The notes beneath the pieces are model-generated. The model saw only the letters and a list, made by a program, of their open reading frames with translations. It had not been told where the DNA came from and did not search any database. 64,000 nucleotides of DNA, from NCBI GenBank assembly GCA_003167255.1, contig PMTR01000124.1, positions 1 to 64,000 of the forward strand, written 5' to 3'. The position numbers were made by a program, and so were the translations under genes. Origin of the DNA: Bryobacterales bacterium. GTDB taxonomy: Bacteria > Acidobacteriota > Terriglobia > Bryobacterales > Bryobacteraceae. This document shows positions 20,721 to 31,466 of this stretch, one piece after another (positions within the stretch are counted from its first letter, which is position 1; every line of letters begins with the position of its first letter).

Positions 20721-22949
20721 ATGAACTGGATGGTGCGCGAGGGACTTCGGGGTCGTCTGCCCGCCCTGCTGGTGTTGGCGGCTGCAATTGCGGTGGGCGG
20801 GTACTTCGGGCTCTGCCCTCGTCCCCACGTGGCGGAAAACGCGTACGTCGATTCCAAACTCTGCGCGGGCTGCCATTCGCAGATCGCGCAGAGCTACGCG
20901 GCCACCGGCATGGCCCGGTCGTTCTACCGGCCCCGTCCGGAGCACACGGTGACCGATTTCTATCACCAGACGGCCGGAATCCACTACGCGATGCTGGAGC
21001 GCGGCGGCAAATACTACCAGCGCCGCTGGCAGGCCGGATTCAACGGCGGGGAGACCAACGCCGAAGAACTGGCAGTCGACTACGCGATTGGATCGGGCCA
21101 TCACGCGGTTGCCTACCTGCACCGCACGAAGCGCGGAACCCTGATCGAACTGCCGCTGGGCTGGTACTCCGAAAAGGGCGGTACATGGGGCATGAACCCG
21201 GGCTACGACACCAACCATTTCATTCGCGGCCGCGAGATCACCTATGAGTGCATGTTCTGCCACAACGGGTATCCGGCCGTTCCCGCCGGTGGCGAGGAGC
21301 CCGTCTTTCCCGCCGAAATGCCGGAGGGCATCGACTGCCAGCGCTGCCACGGGCCGGGTGCGCGGCACGTAGCCGCGGCCATAACCTCCGGCGCGACGCC
21401 CGGGCAAGTGCGCGCGGCCATCTTGAATCCGGCGCGACTGACTCCGCAGCAGAAGATGGAGGTCTGCATGCAATGCCACCTCCAGACCACCAGCTCGCTA
21501 CTGCCCAGTTCCATCGTGCGGATGGACCGCGGGCCGTTTTCCTACCGCACCGGCGAGCCGCTGGGCGATTTCCGATTGTATTTCGACAAGGCCAACACCG
21601 CGGGTGAAGATCGCTTCGAGATCGACAACTCCGTCTACCGGCTGCGGCGGTCGCAGTGTTTCTTGCGGAGTAATGGCGCGCTCACATGCCTGACGTGTCA
21701 CGATCCGCATAACGTTCCGCGCGGCGAAGAAGCGCAGCGGCACTACAACGGCGCTTGCCGCCAATGCCACGCCGCCGTCTCCGCCCCGGGCCACACCGCC
21801 GAAGCGGACTGCGTGAGCTGCCACATGCCCAAACGGCGGACCAGCGACGTTGTGCACGTCGTCATGACCGACCACTTCATCCGGCGGCGGAAGCCCTCCG
21901 GCGACTTGTTGGCGGCAATCCTGGAACGCAACGACGAGGTCTACCGCGGCCCGGTGGTGCCTTACTATCCGGCGGCCGTGCCTCCGCTGTACACTGCCGT
22001 GGCGCAGGTCCGGGACGGCAGTAATCTGGGCCAGGGTATCGTGGAACTGTCGGCGGAAATTGCAAAGGAGAAGCCCCGCCAAGCCGGGTTCTACCTGGAG
22101 TCAGGCGACGCCTGGCTCAAGGCCGGGGACAAGGCGAAGGCCGTAGCGCCCTACGAGGAGGCCGCGCGGCTGGCGACGGAAAGCGACGCAGCGCTGCGGA
22201 GCTGGGGAGTTGCGCTGCGCGGCAGTGGACAAGCCGTGCGCGCGGTGGAGGTCCTCACCCGGGCAGTGGCGGTGGCGCCCGGCGATGCGAAGGCCTGGTA
22301 CGAACTGGCGATGGCGCACTCGCAGCAGGGACAGAAGGCGGAAGCCATCACGGAATTCCGGAAGTCGCTGGAACAGGATCCGGATTTTGCGTGGGCTTAC
22401 AACGGGATGGGCGTGGTCCTGGCGGACACCGGCCAGCCGGGACCGGCCGAGGACGCCTACCGTCACGCGCTGCGCCTCCAGCCGGATCTGGAAGAGTCGC
22501 TGGCCAACCTTGCTCTCCTCTTGGGTCCCAAAGGGCAACTCGCGGAGGCCGACTGGCTCTTTCGCGCGGCCTTGCGCATCAAGCCGGACGATGCCGTTGC
22601 GCGCAGCAACTACGCCGTGGCGCTGTCCTTCATGAACCGCTTCACGGAGGCGCAGCGCGAGGCCGAACTGGCGCTGCGGGGCGACCCCAACCAGGCGGAG
22701 GCGCACGATCTGCTAGGTGGGTTGCTGGAGAGCAAAGGGCAGTGGGACGCCGCCATGCGGGAGTTCGCGGATGCAGTTCGCCTGCGGCCCGATCTCAGCC
22801 GGGCGCAACTGAATCTGGGTCTGGCGCTCGAGCGGAAGGGCGACCATGCCGCGGCCGCCGAACACCTGCGCGCCGCGGCCGCCGGAACGGATACTGAAGT
22901 GAGCCGGCACGCTGCCGAAGCCCTGGCCCGAATCGGCGGGCGCCGCTAA
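20721..22949 (+). CDS. Multihaem cytochrome c (seven CXXCH) with C-terminal TPR repeats
   Basis: CAGCH, CMFCH, CQRCH, CMQCH, CLTCH, CRQCH, CVSCH followed by TPR units (WAYNGMGVVLADTGQPGPAEDAYRHALRLQPD..). Confidence 0.85.
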   Translation: MNWMVREGLRGRLPALLVLAAAIAVGGYFGLCPRPHVAENAYVDSKLCAGCHSQIAQSYAATGMARSFYRPRPEHTVTDFYHQTAGIHYAMLERGGKYYQRRWQAGFNGGETNAEELAVDYAIGSGHHAVAYLHRTKRGTLIELPLGWYSEKGGTWGMNPGYDTNHFIRGREITYECMFCHNGYPAVPAGGEEPVFPAEMPEGIDCQRCHGPGARHVAAAITSGATPGQVRAAILNPARLTPQQKMEVCMQCHLQTTSSLLPSSIVRMDRGPFSYRTGEPLGDFRLYFDKANTAGEDRFEIDNSVYRLRRSQCFLRSNGALTCLTCHDPHNVPRGEEAQRHYNGACRQCHAAVSAPGHTAEADCVSCHMPKRRTSDVVHVVMTDHFIRRRKPSGDLLAAILERNDEVYRGPVVPYYPAAVPPLYTAVAQVRDGSNLGQGIVELSAEIAKEKPRQAGFYLESGDAWLKAGDKAKAVAPYEEAARLATESDAALRSWGVALRGSGQAVRAVEVLTRAVAVAPGDAKAWYELAMAHSQQGQKAEAITEFRKSLEQDPDFAWAYNGMGVVLADTGQPGPAEDAYRHALRLQPDLEESLANLALLLGPKGQLAEADWLFRAALRIKPDDAVARSNYAVALSFMNRFTEAQREAELALRGDPNQAEAHDLLGGLLESKGQWDAAMREFADAVRLRPDLSRAQLNLGLALERKGDHAAAAEHLRAAAAGTDTEVSRHAAEALARIGGRR

Positions 22950-22952
22950 AAA

Positions 22953-22982
22953 AAGCGCCCCGAGGCTGTCCCCGGAGCGCTT
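22953..22982. terminator. Bidirectional terminator between convergent genes
   Basis: AAGCGCcCCGAGGCTGTCCCCGGaGCGCTT stem-loop preceded by an A-run, between stops of 22949(+) and 23009(-). Confidence 0.6.
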
Positions 22983-23008
22983 CCATAATTGAGACGAAAA
23001 TCCCGGAT

Positions 23009-26000
23009 TTAGAAATCCAGGGCGCCGCGCATAAGTATGGTGCGGTTGCCGCTGGCGCCGGTGATTTGGCCGAATGTGGTGCCGGTGATGGTGAGACTCC
23101 CCTGGCTGAAGAACGGATGGTTCAGCCAGTTGGACGCCTCCCCGTAGAACGACAACGCCACTCGCTCGTTGATCCGGAACCGTTTCGTCAAAGCCATGTT
23201 CAGACTGATTGACGTTTTGCCGGGGTAAAAGATCCGCCCGCCGATCTGACCCGCCACTTGCGCTGGAGCGTAGTAAGCGGGGTTGACCGCGCCATTGGCC
23301 TGGACGATACCGGAAACGTTGGTCCGGATGCATTGACAAGTCGTGTCGTAGTTCCCGGTGGCCTGGGAAGCGGTGCTCTGCAGGAGTTGGTTGACGTTCA
23401 TGCCGTTCCCGAAAGCCACACCGCCGTCGGCCCCCAGATCGTTGAACACTGATCGCCCATTGCCGCCTCCCACGCTAGAGCCGCCGCCGAGTAGCAGGGT
23501 CGGCGCGCCGGAGATGACCTGGTTGGTACTGGCCACCGTCCAGTTGCCCAAAATCCCGTTCAGGATCTTGTTGTCCATGTTGACCCATTTCCCTCGCCCG
23601 AAGGGCAGATCATACGTCAAGTAGGATATGAACGTGTGCCGGTGGTCGAAAGGCGTCGGGCCGTAGTTCATATGGCCGTTGCGCAGCGTCCAAAAGGTGT
23701 AAGTGCCGGTCTGGTCGCTGGAATTGGAGACGCTACCCAGGGTCTTGCTCCAGGTGTAATGCGTGTCGAGCATCAGGCCATGGCTGAAAGCCCGGCGGAG
23801 CTCGATCTGCAGGCCGTTGTAGTTGTTGTTGCCATTGTCGTCCTGGTAGTTCACGGTGTTGGAATACGGGTTCCCGCGCCAGAAATTCTGCGCGTATCCG
23901 TTGTTCGCCGTGTATCCGAACCCCGCGGCGGCGCAGGGCGCGAAGTTGGAGCCCACCAGCCGACAGTAGTATGTGGCGCTGCTGGTGGTGGCCAGCGAAC
24001 TGGCCAGAGTACCCGCGGCGCCCTGTTCCAGGTTGGTGATGAAGGTGGAGTTTCCGAATCCCGAACTGGCGGCCAGGGCAGCGTTACTGCCATTGGCGCC
24101 GAAAGCAGCCGTAAAGATTGGCAGGGGCACCTGGCCCGCCAACCCGGTACTGGCAAAGTTGGAGACCTTCAGGGCCGGCGCGGGAAGCGCGGTGAGTTGC
24201 GCCACCGTCAGGCCGTTGGCAATCGCCAGGTTGCTCTGGGCGTTTTGGAACTCCTTCAGGAAGCCATTCTCGATGATATTGACTTCGTTCACGTTCTGGT
24301 AGTGCCAGACGTGGGTTGCCTTGGTGCCGACGTAGCGGATGTCGAGCACCAGACCCTTGGCGAGTTCCCGCTGGATGCGGAAGTTCCAGCTCTGGACATA
24401 CGGCGTCTTCAGGTTCGGGTTGATATAGGAGAAAGTCGTGCCGCCGTTCAGCGGGTAGGGACTCATCGGCAACTGCGAACTGAAGGCTGCGGGGCTGACG
24501 GAGAACGCCGGTGTCGGCGTGGTGAGGTTCAATGATCCCGGATTGGCGGAGATTGCCGCCGCCGCACTCTGCGATTGCGTCGACCCCGGGTTGCCGGTCA
24601 TGGTGTTCGAGATGGAGTTGATACCCTCGTTGTAGTAGGTCAGGCCATAGCTGGACGAGATGACGGTCTTGCCGTGCCCGATGAGCTTGCCCAGGAGGCC
24701 ATCGTTGGCCTCGGGACTCCAGGAAACGCCCAAGTTGGGCGCAGGGTTGATCATATCCCTCGAATACCCATAGCTCGGGTTGCCGAGCACCGGGTTGAAA
24801 CTCGAGTTCAACACCCCGGGCTGGAATGGGGCATTGGACGGGCCATACAGGTTCGACGGTTCGTTGTCGATGCCATTGAGACTGTGCAGAGCCCCGGTGA
24901 ATTCCCACCGCATGCCGTAGTTCATCGTCAAATTGGAACGTAGCCGGAAGGAGTCCTGCACGTACAGGCCGCCGGTAATATAACCGAAGCGGTCCATTAC
25001 AGGAGAGTACTTCTGATATTGGTGGGACACCTCGTCTACGTTGAGCGAAGTGCTCATGCTGCTGATCCGGCCCGTCAGCAGCGCGTACAGAGTCTTGGCG
25101 TTGCCGATGTCGGTCGCACTGCTGGTATTGATGAACGGCAGGTTGCCGGTTGCCGCCGCGGATGCGTTCGAAAAAACGTTATTGAACGGATCCGTCGTGG
25201 AAACACCGAAACTAATGTTCAGGATACCCCCGCTATTGTAGTGTTGTTCGTAAAAACTGGTCCGCAGGATGGAACCGCCCATGGTGATGGTGTGCTTGCC
25301 TTTTACCCACGTGAGGTTGTCGGTCCACTGCCACACCGGGTTGTTGCGCTTCCACGGCGTGATGTTGGGGATCAGAGGGGAAATAAGGGTTGTGTTGCTC
25401 GGGGTCGTGCCCAAGGTGAGGTTCCGGTCGCCATACGGCGCCCACTGGTGGATGTCGGATGGATTGTAGAAGTACTCCATGTTGCTCTGCGTGCCGAATA
25501 TGAAGTTGTTCAGCAGGTGCGGCGTGATCACGATATCCAGGGCATTCGTAGTCACCGGCGCGTCGATCTTGTAAGCGCCGTTGGAGGACATGCCGCCGGG
25601 ATAATTGGGCGTGCCCAGGATGTTCTGGTGCCGCTGGTTCCAGGTCCCGTGGTAACCGATTTTGGACGTGATCTGATAATCCAGCCGGGCCGTCGGGAAC
25701 AGGTTGGTGGTGTTGGTGCCGTAACCCCACAACATGGTCTGCTCAAAAGGCGTGCTGGGAGTCGCCAGGTAGCCGATGGCGCTCTTCTGCGTTGCGGTGA
25801 TCCCGTCCAAAATGCCTTTGATGGTCGCGTCGATGGTGCTCGAAAAACCGGCGGCTGCGGCGGCTGCAAGAACGTTGGCGGTGTGGTTCTGGCCGTCGGT
25901 TCCAACATAGGTGAAGTTGCCAGTCAGCGCTTGCGACTGCAGAACGGTGGTTGAAAAGGTACTCGCCCCGGGTTGAGGCTGATCTTCGAAGTTCAGAAAG

Positions 26001-26917
26001 AAGAACAGCCGGTGCTTGAAGTAAGGCGAAAATGGGACGAGAGGACCGCCCATATTGCCGTCATAATTCGCGGTGCGAGTCTTCGACCGATGGATGCCCT
26101 TGAGGATGTTGAAGTAGGTGTTGGCGTTAAAGTCCTCGTTGTTGGCCTGGTACAAAACGTGGAAATGATACTTATCGGTGCCGCGCTTGGTGGTGAAGCG
26201 GATCTGCATGGCGCCGTCGGCCCCCGCATCGGCGCCCAGTCCGCTGGTGGATACGGTGACTTCCTCGACAGCATCGAGCCGCTCCGGAGCGAAGGCGTAG
26301 AAGCTGGTGCCGCCGCTCTTGAATCGCTGCGAGTTATTGTTCATCCCGTCGAGGGTTATGTTCATGGAGGCGTTCGGCAGGCCGTTGAAGGTGCTGCCGC
26401 CCGACCCGGATTGCGCGCCCGGCATCAGCAGGGCAAAGCTCAGAGCGTCGCGGCTGGTATAGGGCAGTGTGGCGATGTTGCGGGAGTTGACGGTGGTCCC
26501 GACTTCATTGGAAGTGGTTTCCAGTTGCACCGCCGAAGCGGCCACCTCGACCGTTTCGGCCATGGAGCCCACTTTCAGGACTACGCCAATGTCAGTGGTG
26601 CGGCCGGAGTCGACCTGGATCTCACCGACGATGGCGACCTGGAAGCCTTGCGCGGTGGCGGTCAACTTGTAGGTGGCTGCCTGCAAATTCACGAAGACGA
26701 AGGACCCGTCATCGCCCGATGCGGTTTGCCGCTCGATGCCTTGCTCCGTATCGACCAATCTCAGCGCGACTTTGGGGATCACGGCGCCGGAAGTATCCTT
26801 CACTATACCGTGGATACCGGTTGTGGTTACCTGTGCAAACGCCAGCGGTGACAACGCGGCGATCGCCAGGACAAAAATGATTGTGACAATCCTTCGGTGC
26901 AGACCCTGCTGAAGCAT
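23009..26917 (-). CDS. TonB-dependent receptor, Oar-like
   Basis: MLQQGLHRRIVTIIFVLAIAALSPLAFAQVTTTGIHGIVKDTSGAVIPKVALRLVDTEQG..; plug NSRNIATLPYTSRDALSFALLMPGAQSG. Confidence 0.88.
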   Translation of the reverse strand: MLQQGLHRRIVTIIFVLAIAALSPLAFAQVTTTGIHGIVKDTSGAVIPKVALRLVDTEQGIERQTASGDDGSFVFVNLQAATYKLTATAQGFQVAIVGEIQVDSGRTTDIGVVLKVGSMAETVEVAASAVQLETTSNEVGTTVNSRNIATLPYTSRDALSFALLMPGAQSGSGGSTFNGLPNASMNITLDGMNNNSQRFKSGGTSFYAFAPERLDAVEEVTVSTSGLGADAGADGAMQIRFTTKRGTDKYHFHVLYQANNEDFNANTYFNILKGIHRSKTRTANYDGNMGGPLVPFSPYFKHRLFFFLNFEDQPQPGASTFSTTVLQSQALTGNFTYVGTDGQNHTANVLAAAAAAGFSSTIDATIKGILDGITATQKSAIGYLATPSTPFEQTMLWGYGTNTTNLFPTARLDYQITSKIGYHGTWNQRHQNILGTPNYPGGMSSNGAYKIDAPVTTNALDIVITPHLLNNFIFGTQSNMEYFYNPSDIHQWAPYGDRNLTLGTTPSNTTLISPLIPNITPWKRNNPVWQWTDNLTWVKGKHTITMGGSILRTSFYEQHYNSGGILNISFGVSTTDPFNNVFSNASAAATGNLPFINTSSATDIGNAKTLYALLTGRISSMSTSLNVDEVSHQYQKYSPVMDRFGYITGGLYVQDSFRLRSNLTMNYGMRWEFTGALHSLNGIDNEPSNLYGPSNAPFQPGVLNSSFNPVLGNPSYGYSRDMINPAPNLGVSWSPEANDGLLGKLIGHGKTVISSSYGLTYYNEGINSISNTMTGNPGSTQSQSAAAAISANPGSLNLTTPTPAFSVSPAAFSSQLPMSPYPLNGGTTFSYINPNLKTPYVQSWNFRIQRELAKGLVLDIRYVGTKATHVWHYQNVNEVNIIENGFLKEFQNAQSNLAIANGLTVAQLTALPAPALKVSNFASTGLAGQVPLPIFTAAFGANGSNAALAASSGFGNSTFITNLEQGAAGTLASSLATTSSATYYCRLVGSNFAPCAAAGFGYTANNGYAQNFWRGNPYSNTVNYQDDNGNNNYNGLQIELRRAFSHGLMLDTHYTWSKTLGSVSNSSDQTGTYTFWTLRNGHMNYGPTPFDHRHTFISYLTYDLPFGRGKWVNMDNKILNGILGNWTVASTNQVISGAPTLLLGGGSSVGGGNGRSVFNDLGADGGVAFGNGMNVNQLLQSTASQATGNYDTTCQCIRTNVSGIVQANGAVNPAYYAPAQVAGQIGGRIFYPGKTSISLNMALTKRFRINERVALSFYGEASNWLNHPFFSQGSLTITGTTFGQITGASGNRTILMRGALDF

Positions 26918-27192
26918 ATAGCTCCTCCCTGAGTGACTTTGATACAGTGGACCCAAACAACCCAATTTCAGTTAAATTGAGGGAAGTATAAACGTTTCTG
27001 TAAGCGTTGTCAATGCTCGGCATCCAGCGCATGTAATTGTTAAAAAAGGACTTAATCCTCCGGAACGGGAGTGGGTCAAAATGATTTAATCGCTTCAGAT
27101 GAGGATTGACAGGCTATCCGGATGGCTACCGCGCCTGCCTACCCGGAAGAACCTGCGGCCAACGGTGGGTTCTTCCGCCGCTCATTCGAGAC

Positions 27193-29508
27193 TTACTTCG
27201 GATTCGTCGTCATTGACGAACGATGGCCTGTCGTGGTCTCCCAGTAGTCCATCCACCGCAAGCGAATCCCGTTGGTCCTCTCGATCAACTCTTTGCTCGG
27301 CGCGTTCCCGTGCTCTACTACAACCACCATCCCGGTATTGAATTTCTTTTGAGAATGATCCACGTCGGGCAAGCGCGGCCCGGCTACCGCAATGACATCC
27401 TGGACGGTCACCTTGGTTCGATCGGCCTTGAAAATCGGGTGGCCGTTGGCATCCCTTCCCACTGCCGCCAGGTTTCGGAGGATGAAGAAATCCGGCACCT
27501 CATTGGGCGCAATCAGCCCCATGAGATAGAGGTCCAGGTACGACCATCCGGTCGCCGGAACGTAGTAGTCGTCATCCAGTTGGGCGTAGGTGCCATCAAA
27601 ATTGTCCTGCCACACTCCGCCACCCATGGCCGATGCTTCCGTCGGCCGCTGGTACGGGAACGCCACCGGCGCCTGCAGGCCTCGCGCCCAATGCGTCGGG
27701 CCCAGTGGGATGGTTTCATCGCCCACTTTGGCGGACACAAAGGCCGCCCAGCGATGGCCCATTTCATGGCCGATCTGCGACATCGCATAGTCATACGGAG
27801 GAATCTTTCCATTGGAGGTCCGCTCCGCGAGCTGGTGAGAATAGCCTGTCACGTTGTGCGTGTTGGTGTCCGTAGTTCCTTCCGGCGGGTACTCCTGCAT
27901 CTGGTTGGCGCCCACGTACACCGGTTGGATGAACTGCCATTGGAACCTTCCTTGGCTGCAGTAACTCTCCAGATTTCTTTGGTTGGCGCCGATCCCGGTG
28001 ACTGCGCCGCCCGCTGGACCGCCGCCCAGCGGCCCGGAGCTGGAAGTGCCGGCCTCCGGGTTGTCTATGCGGAAGTCGGAGTAGTAGGCCAGCATATCGA
28101 ACTTGTCGCCCAGGGCCTTGATTACCGTGCAGGTCAGGTCCACCGCCCTGGGCGGCTTCATGTAATGGAACGCCTCGTAGACCACCGCGAACGGACCGTC
28201 CTGCTTCTTCACCGAAGACAGATCCACCGCGGGACTGATTAGTCCGGCGAGCTTCACCGCCTGCGGGCGTATCTGGTCTACGGTTACGGGAGGAGTCCCG
28301 GGTGTCTGAACAGCGGCGTACACAAAGATCTGGTCGCCCGTCTTGTATCCGGCGGGAAGAGTCCCTTGCACCGAGAGGCTGTTTCCGTCGATCTTCACTC
28401 CCGGTGACACACCCGTTCCAGACGCGTTGTAGCGGGAACCTGAGGCGCCGCCTCGGCCGCCGCGCCCTCCTGCTCCCAAACCCTGAATCGTCCAGATGGC
28501 GTCGGCACGCGCGCTCTGCGTACAGTCCCCCACCGGCTTCTTCCCATCCAGGCAAAGCAGGTAGGTGATACCCGCCATTCCCGGATCGCCTTCCGGCAGC
28601 ACCGGTCCGCGGGTTTCGATGGTCGCTTTCAAGAATAGGCCATCCACGGCCGCCAGCTTCACACTCTTTATATCGAGGTGGGGGGCCACGGCGGCATTCT
28701 CCGCGCCGGCGATGGTGGCAATCTCCTTTTCTGTGCCCTCCGTGACCATCGGGTAGATGCCGACGATCGCATCCTTTGCGGCCACCTCATCGTAAGACAT
28801 CTCAATCGTCCCGTCTTTCCGCAGCACCGCCTGGAAGCGGTTCACTGTCGGCGCCCACGTCATGTCCTGGACGCCGCCCACCGGCTCGGTCAGGCTCCAG
28901 GTGATCACCGCGCGGTCATCGAGCTCTTTCAGATAGCGGGTACCGGACATCCGCGGCTTAAAGAACACACTGATCGCGGCTACGGTGTTGATCAGCGTGC
29001 GCCCGGCCTGCTGCAACTCGGCGAAGCGGTCGACGGAGATACCACCGCCCCGGCCGCCGCCGCCACCTCCAGCGCCGCCCCTGCCGGCGCGCCCGCCGCC
29101 CGCCGGTTCGCCGAAAGTCATCGACCCGGTCATTCCCACGGAAAACGAGTTCCAACTCTTGCCGGAAAAGGGAAACGCGAAGTTCTTCAACGTCGCTTGG
29201 CTCCCGGTCATTTCGGGGCCGAACTCCGAGTCCCACTGCCATGCAAGGTTCTCGGCGCGGTATTGGGACCCATCCGGCGTAAACCGCAAGGTGTGGTGGA
29301 CCAGATCGAACAGGTAGGCCTTTCCGAGCACACCCTCGTCCAGCGTCATAACGATCAGGTCTCCCCGAGTGGAGATAGTGCCGATGGATTTCCCGGGCTC
29401 CTGACGCCCCTGCGCGTAGGCCAAGTTGTATAGCGCGAGAATTCCAAAAGCGCTCCACAAGGCGCTGTCCCTGAAAAAACGGCTGTTTCTCGTCATGGCT
29501 GCCCTCAC
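27193..29508 (-). CDS. Exported protein with metalloprotease-type HEMGH motif and Gly/Arg-rich insert
   Basis: Signal peptide; MSQIGHEMGHRWAAFV; low-complexity AGGGRAGRGGAGGGGGGRGGG. Confidence 0.6.
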   Translation of the reverse strand: MRAAMTRNSRFFRDSALWSAFGILALYNLAYAQGRQEPGKSIGTISTRGDLIVMTLDEGVLGKAYLFDLVHHTLRFTPDGSQYRAENLAWQWDSEFGPEMTGSQATLKNFAFPFSGKSWNSFSVGMTGSMTFGEPAGGGRAGRGGAGGGGGGRGGGISVDRFAELQQAGRTLINTVAAISVFFKPRMSGTRYLKELDDRAVITWSLTEPVGGVQDMTWAPTVNRFQAVLRKDGTIEMSYDEVAAKDAIVGIYPMVTEGTEKEIATIAGAENAAVAPHLDIKSVKLAAVDGLFLKATIETRGPVLPEGDPGMAGITYLLCLDGKKPVGDCTQSARADAIWTIQGLGAGGRGGRGGASGSRYNASGTGVSPGVKIDGNSLSVQGTLPAGYKTGDQIFVYAAVQTPGTPPVTVDQIRPQAVKLAGLISPAVDLSSVKKQDGPFAVVYEAFHYMKPPRAVDLTCTVIKALGDKFDMLAYYSDFRIDNPEAGTSSSGPLGGGPAGGAVTGIGANQRNLESYCSQGRFQWQFIQPVYVGANQMQEYPPEGTTDTNTHNVTGYSHQLAERTSNGKIPPYDYAMSQIGHEMGHRWAAFVSAKVGDETIPLGPTHWARGLQAPVAFPYQRPTEASAMGGGVWQDNFDGTYAQLDDDYYVPATGWSYLDLYLMGLIAPNEVPDFFILRNLAAVGRDANGHPIFKADRTKVTVQDVIAVAGPRLPDVDHSQKKFNTGMVVVVEHGNAPSKELIERTNGIRLRWMDYWETTTGHRSSMTTNPK

Positions 29509-29634
29509 GGTCCTGTCAAAACAGATTATAGATTATGTTTCCTCCCGGTACGAACTGGAAGGCGATCCCGAGAACGACGCGGGTGTGTAGACTGCGGCAG
29601 GGTTGACCTGACGGACATCAAGCGGCGGAAAGCC

Positions 29635-29892
29635 ATGTAGATGATTTTGTAGCTGCCCGGTTCCTCCGGGCTCAACAGGATTCAACAAGCTTCAATAGGT
29701 TGCCCGTATCTTATTGAAACGTAAATACTTGAAAACATGGCATTTTCGGAAAAGGCCGGAAACTGCCTTGGGCTCAGTGGATCTCCGGTCAATACCTTAT
29801 GCGCTTTTATCTTTGTTTTCAATAAGTTGCAAAAACGGGCTGTTGCAGCTTGTGGAACCGGGAGGATGCTTTAGCTACATTTTTGACTACAG
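29635..29892. repeat. MITE-like dispersed repeat, copy 3
   Basis: ATGTAGATGATTTTGTAGCT..AGCTACATTTTTGACTACAG; both flanks also match copy 1. Confidence 0.75.
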
Positions 29893-30446
29893 TCGCCTGC
29901 CAGACCGCTGGAAGGCCCGTCAATAGGCGGTTTCAGCATGGGCGACCCCCTGCAAGTACGGCAGGTGCGCACGGGGTAAATCTCGAGCTGAAAACCGAAG
30001 CCGGCGACTCTTTCCGGGGCAGCTGGGTGCTCCTTCGGGCGATCGTGCCCGATATGTGGGCATCTCGTCCATTGACTGGTGGCGGTGCGTCACGCCGGTC
30101 CACTGTACGAGAAGGGAGTAGTCTCCGCGCCGGCCGGCGCTCGGCGGAAATCTTGATGTCCACTCGCGCCCCAGCCTTGGATCGTGGCGCGGTGACACTT
30201 CCGCCCAATGCCGCCGGCGCCAAGGGGCGCGAAGATTTCACAGGGACCGAGTCTGCCACCGGTAGAGAGCGGCATGTGCAAGGATCAGTTCAGTTTAGCC
30301 GATCAGGAAGCGGGTTGTGCTCTGGATAAAGGATCCGGAAGCGCCGGCAGGTGGGGTTTCTTTCCATCTGACAGCCGAAGGCGGACCAGCCTCGACGCGC
30401 CGGCGGCGGCCACCGGCGCCGGCATGATTGCTTGCGCGACCGGCGG

Positions 30447-31466
30447 TTACTGCCGGCGCACGTCTACGGATCGTACATCTCCATCTTGGAGATTGACGGA
30501 GCAGGAGAACCCAAAGGAGTCGGAACGCATGCGCACGTCTGCGCGCACAGTCCCTACGATCCAGTCGTTCCGTCCAGGGCGATCATCCACATGGATGGAC
30601 AGAAAATCGACGTGCTGGTAGCCGTCGCGACGGACGCGGTCCTCTACGGCTCGCTGACAGGAATCCATCGCCACCCTGCTCGCAGACCGATCGGCATCGC
30701 CGGTACCCGGCCTGGAACGGTCACGATCGATGGGATCGATCTGCGCGGAACGTACCTGCCCGGTGTCAAAGTTGACCGAGCAAGAGAAACGGTAAGTCTC
30801 ATCCCGATCATAGCCGCGGCGGATGTCCAACATGCCTGTCACCCAGTCCTGGCGGCCAGGGCTATTATCCAGAGTCGTCGTTCGAAATGCCATGCTTGCG
30901 GAGTGGAAACGATCGAACGCCTGCTGCTTAACAGCATCCTGGCAGACTCGAACGGCCTGGTCGGTAGTAAACCTCTGGTCTCCCCGCTGGTCCCGGCCAT
31001 CGTACGCTCCACCACGACCCTGAGAATAGGGATTACCGCGATCGTCGCCGCCCCAGGTGAGATCGAAGGTATAGCCTTCAGCCCCGTTATCGGGATCTTG
31101 AATTCGAACAACTGCGACTCCGCCGTTTTGCGGTCCACGGACCAACTCCTGGCTGCCGCGCCCGTCCACGCCTGTAAACCGGAAGTTCGAAGGATTGGCC
31201 GGCATACCACTGGTGCATTCGAACCGACGCCACTGTGGAGGCTGTCCGGAGAGATTCCGGAGTGTCGCATTACCTCCGCGGACCTCCACCTCTGCGGCCC
31301 CGTCAACCAAAACTTCGATCGTGCACTTGCCCCGTTCAGGACTGCCACCTCCAGTGATACTGGCCCTACGTTGAATTGTTTGGCCGCTTGCGGTTCCGGC
31401 AAACGCGGCAAAGGCAACCACCCCGATTGCGAATAAACGCTTATCCCTATGTGCTTGTCTGTTCAA
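30447..31466 (-). CDS. Secreted protein with a duplicated C-terminal domain, function unknown
   Basis: Signal peptide MNRQAHRDKRLFAIGVVAFAAFAGTASGQ; repeats AVRVCQDAV..PGRQDWVTGMLDIRR..RFSCSVNFDTGQVRSAQI and AMDSCQRAV..PGRNDWIVGTVRADV..GFSCSVNLQDGDVRSVDV. Confidence 0.7.
   Translation of the reverse strand: MNRQAHRDKRLFAIGVVAFAAFAGTASGQTIQRRASITGGGSPERGKCTIEVLVDGAAEVEVRGGNATLRNLSGQPPQWRRFECTSGMPANPSNFRFTGVDGRGSQELVRGPQNGGVAVVRIQDPDNGAEGYTFDLTWGGDDRGNPYSQGRGGAYDGRDQRGDQRFTTDQAVRVCQDAVKQQAFDRFHSASMAFRTTTLDNSPGRQDWVTGMLDIRRGYDRDETYRFSCSVNFDTGQVRSAQIDPIDRDRSRPGTGDADRSASRVAMDSCQRAVEDRVRRDGYQHVDFLSIHVDDRPGRNDWIVGTVRADVRMRSDSFGFSCSVNLQDGDVRSVDVRRQ

Noticed and set aside
30432-31436. 334-aa plus-strand ORF
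   Set aside because: Antisense to the signal-peptide-bearing 30447-31466 gene with internal domain repeats, which is far better supported.
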